Below the pieces are notes generated by a model, which saw nothing but the letters and a program-made list of their open reading frames with translations, made no database searches and had not been told where the DNA came from. The translations under genes were made by a program, and so were the position numbers. Shown in pieces: positions 63,600-64,000 of a stretch of 64,000 nucleotides of DNA; position 1 is the first letter of the stretch, and every line of letters begins with the position of its first letter. This DNA comes from Thereva unica (taxonomy: Eukaryota; Arthropoda; Insecta; Diptera; Therevidae), in the NCBI GenBank assembly GCA_949987705.1, contig OX465282.1, positions 41,132,039 through 41,196,038 on the forward strand, written 5' to 3'.

Positions 63600-63780
63600 A
63601 GGTGAGTAGGAGGAGGAAGAGGAGGGAGTTTGGTGTTAATAGTACTGGTTTTGGTGTTATTGGTGTTCCTTTGGTGTTATTGGAGTTGCTTTGGTGTTGC
63701 TTTGGTGCTAATAGTACTGGTTTTGGTGTTATTGGTGTTGATTTGGTGTTCCGTTGGTGTTTATTGGAATTATGTTGTAT
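63600..63780. repeat. TTGGTGTTATTGGTGTT-type minisatellite
   Basis: Irregular TTGGTGTTATTGGTGTT words. A larger unit with AATAGTACTGGTTTTGGTGT occurs at about 63640 and again 72 bp later. It separates the polymerase-like fragment from the zinc-finger start. Hydrophobic plus-strand ORFs here are translated repeat. Confidence 0.85.
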
Positions 63781-63797
63781 TTATTTGGGAAGCTATA

Positions 63798-64000
63798 TTT
63801 TTAATGATAAAATGCGAATCGTAGACGCTAAGGTTGTGGAAAATAATAAGGATGGTGTGACTATCTTGAAAGTTAATATTACACCCCTCATGTGCTGGAC
63901 CTCTATACTTATCTGATAAGTGACAATGATCGCGCACCTTCTTGTCATCTGTGGTAAACGGCTTCTCACATATATGACAGAGTTTAGCGGTCTCAAAGAA
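63798..64000 (-). pseudogene. Fragment like endonuclease-VII zinc motif plus family B DNA polymerase exonuclease start
   Basis: Open from the right window edge on the minus strand: LCHICEKPFTTDDKKVRDHC then HLSDKYRGPAHEGCNIN, a C-x2-C...H-C-H...C pattern like recombination endonuclease VII, followed by IIFHNLSVYDSHFIIKNI, which resembles the Exo II region of protein-primed/organellar-viral type B DNA polymerases. A TAA follows at about 63798 just where the minisatellite begins. In related insect proteins this zinc-plus-exonuclease block is mid-protein, so most of the polymerase would be missing or outside the window. It is likely a relic of a Polinton/adintovirus-like element. The assignment is from motif memory; no database check was possible. 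Confidence 0.65.

Noticed and set aside
63602..63916. Hydrophobic plus-strand ORF rich in Val and Leu
   Set aside because: It is a translated TTGGTGTTA-type minisatellite plus the reverse of the polymerase-like fragment.

Overview
The window is eukaryotic nuclear DNA, very probably from an insect and most likely a fly. It is AT-rich and almost entirely built of transposable elements in several layers of nesting. I see no bacterial features such as operons, ribosome binding sites or CRISPR arrays. The insect call rests on the mix of elements (BEL/Pao with tRNA-Tyr primer sites, mag-like and gypsy-like Ty3 elements, Jockey/CR1-type LINEs, Helitron, PIF/Harbinger and many MITEs) and on one host gene with an intron that resembles animal PBDC1. 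The exact species is not resolved.

Left part (1-9847): the 5' half of a decayed BEL element runs off the left edge (1-2991 plus its LTR). It is followed by a dead RTE/CFDP2-like endonuclease fragment (about 4685-5470), a nearly perfect 1812-bp tandem duplication (5535-9157) and a foldback repeat. Middle-left (9848-20170): an intact, single-ORF mag-like Ty3 element with a CGTAG target duplication lies beside the C-terminal part of a Helitron replicase. That Helitron is itself split by a complete two-ORF non-LTR element on the minus strand (about 15550-19900).

Middle (21430-43600): two further decayed non-LTR elements lie on the minus strand, the second carrying two MITE insertions. They are followed by a dense MITE field that includes a 1.1-kb palindrome of two inverted copies. 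The only convincing host gene, a PBDC1-like gene with two visible coding exons (33828-34438), lies next. After it come a PIF/Harbinger relic with a TTA duplication, nested MITEs, an orphan gag-protease fragment with a tRNA-Leu-type primer site, and minisatellite-like DNA.

Right part (43620-64000): this is the most informative structure. A BEL element (44016-63126, target duplication CTCTA) inserted into a C2H2 zinc-finger coding sequence, splitting one finger between its two cysteines. A 9.2-kb gypsy-like element (45110-54319, target duplication CTTG) then inserted into the 3' LTR of that BEL. The BEL has an unusual extra 228-aa ORF between pol and the 3' LTR, and about five 100-bp hairpin repeats in each LTR. 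At the far right edge is a fragment resembling an endonuclease-VII-like zinc motif joined to a family B DNA polymerase exonuclease, suggesting that the interrupted locus is a Polinton/adintovirus-like relic. The genes do not form a pathway: nearly all are selfish elements, and their order records the insertion history.
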